NCBI GenBank assembly: GCA_027186245.1
Contig: CP114493.1
Coordinates: forward strand, 2,239,501-2,303,500
Source: Coriaria nepalensis
Taxonomy: Eukaryota > Streptophyta > Magnoliopsida > Cucurbitales > Coriariaceae
DNA length: 64,000 nucleotides
Direction: 5' to 3'
Position numbers and translations under genes: made by a program. Every line of letters begins with the position of its first letter. Positions within the stretch are counted from its first letter, which is position 1. Positions 63,547 through 64,000 of the stretch are shown one piece after another. The notes beneath the pieces are model-generated. The model made no database searches and was not told the DNA's origin. It saw only the letters and a list, made by a program, of their open reading frames with translations.

Positions 63547-64000
63547 TGAAAGTGTTCACGCCAATCAAATTTTGACTTGATGGGACAAATATTTTATATG
63601 ATACTATCGTTATGTGGGTAATAACAAGATATTATTTATTGTCATTAATGAAAGTCGGTTACTATTTATCAAGTTTATTGATTTTATTGGAATTAATATT
63701 GTATGTTCTATATACGCATATCATAATAAAATTCAGTATCTTGAGTTACGCACTATGTAGACTATGATAAATATCATGCTAGTACAGACTTGAGTGACTA
63801 AAATCTCTTAATATATAAACAGTTCACTGTCATTGTATCTCAAGAATTGACATCGTGATCTAGATAGACAATCATGTAGTTCATCACCTAACTATTAGGG
63901 TGGTCGATCTCATACCCAATGGTGTTAGTGGAATACCATGATGATTATGTAGGCACGTAGTAGAGACTAAGAGTGCTGAACAAGGTACTTAGATAATATT
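63547..64000 (+). mobile_element. 3' LTR of copia element C3, partial
   Basis: Begins at the TG of GAGATTGAAAGTGTTCACGC right after the polypurine-like AAATGGGAGA and runs off the window. No second copy was found inside the window for comparison. Confidence 0.55.

Noticed and set aside
1..64000. tRNA, rRNA, CRISPR arrays, viral or bacterial genes
   Set aside because: None could be seen; the retroelement remnants are ordinary plant copia and gypsy types, all broken.

Overview
The window is nuclear DNA of a flowering plant, most likely a eudicot. It is AT-rich, its genes are interrupted by GT-AG introns, its proteins are plant families (class II HDAC, SHAQKYF-type MYB, CYC/TB1-type TCP), and the spacers are packed with decayed Ty1/copia and Ty3/gypsy LTR retrotransposons, fold-back elements and microsatellites. 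I saw no rRNA, tRNA, CRISPR or prokaryotic features. The species cannot be told from this sequence alone.

Five protein-coding genes can be supported. (1) The 3' half of an HDA5-like histone deacetylase runs off the left edge (+, exons 186-3411). (2) A MYBS1-like MYB transcription factor is convergent with it (-, 4050-5144, two exons). (3) A DENND6/FAM116-family DENN protein has three coding exons (-, 17441-20647). (4) An uncharacterised plant protein of 148 residues ends in a conserved 'SGVIYYDS...RSPRASPLPGY' block (-, 26566-27012). (5) A TCP12/BRANCHED2-like transcription factor carries its last nine residues on a tiny second exon (-, 53809-55314). They have unrelated functions: chromatin, sugar/ABA-type transcription, membrane traffic, unknown, and axillary-bud control. 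No operon-like or cluster logic links them.

Layout: 1-5.5 kb is gene-rich (HDA5, MYBS1). 5.5-17 kb is accessory DNA: a fold-back element (6.24-6.61 kb), a copia LTR plus gag remnant (8.2-9.4 kb), then a gypsy (Tat-like) element with LTR, primer-binding site, protease/RT debris and an antisense coiled-coil reading frame (9.4-13.8 kb). 17.4-21.2 kb is the DENND6 gene, with a strong hairpin just past its stop. 21.7-24.8 kb holds a copia RT/RNase H remnant followed by LTR-like repeat copy A. 26.5-27.1 kb is the small unknown gene. 27-31 kb is AT-rich spacer. 31.5-36.4 kb is a second Tat-like gypsy element with gag debris and unusual nested palindromes. 38.9-43.9 kb is a nest: a TTCGACC-rich repeat block split by LTR-like copy B, itself split by a gypsy solo-LTR-like insert. 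44-53.7 kb has no confident gene, only one gene-start-like spot at 44.94 kb. 53.8-55.8 kb is the TCP gene. 57.77-58.16 kb is a hAT-like MITE. 60.9-64 kb is a third copia element whose 3' LTR runs off the right edge.

The strongest items for a second look are the ~50-nt-arm hairpin downstream of DENND6, the whole-length fold-back element at 6.24 kb, the nested palindromes at 34.2 kb, the spliced-looking antisense frame inside the Tat-like element, and the three-layer insertion nest at 39-43.9 kb. I did not find a convincing wholly new biological system.
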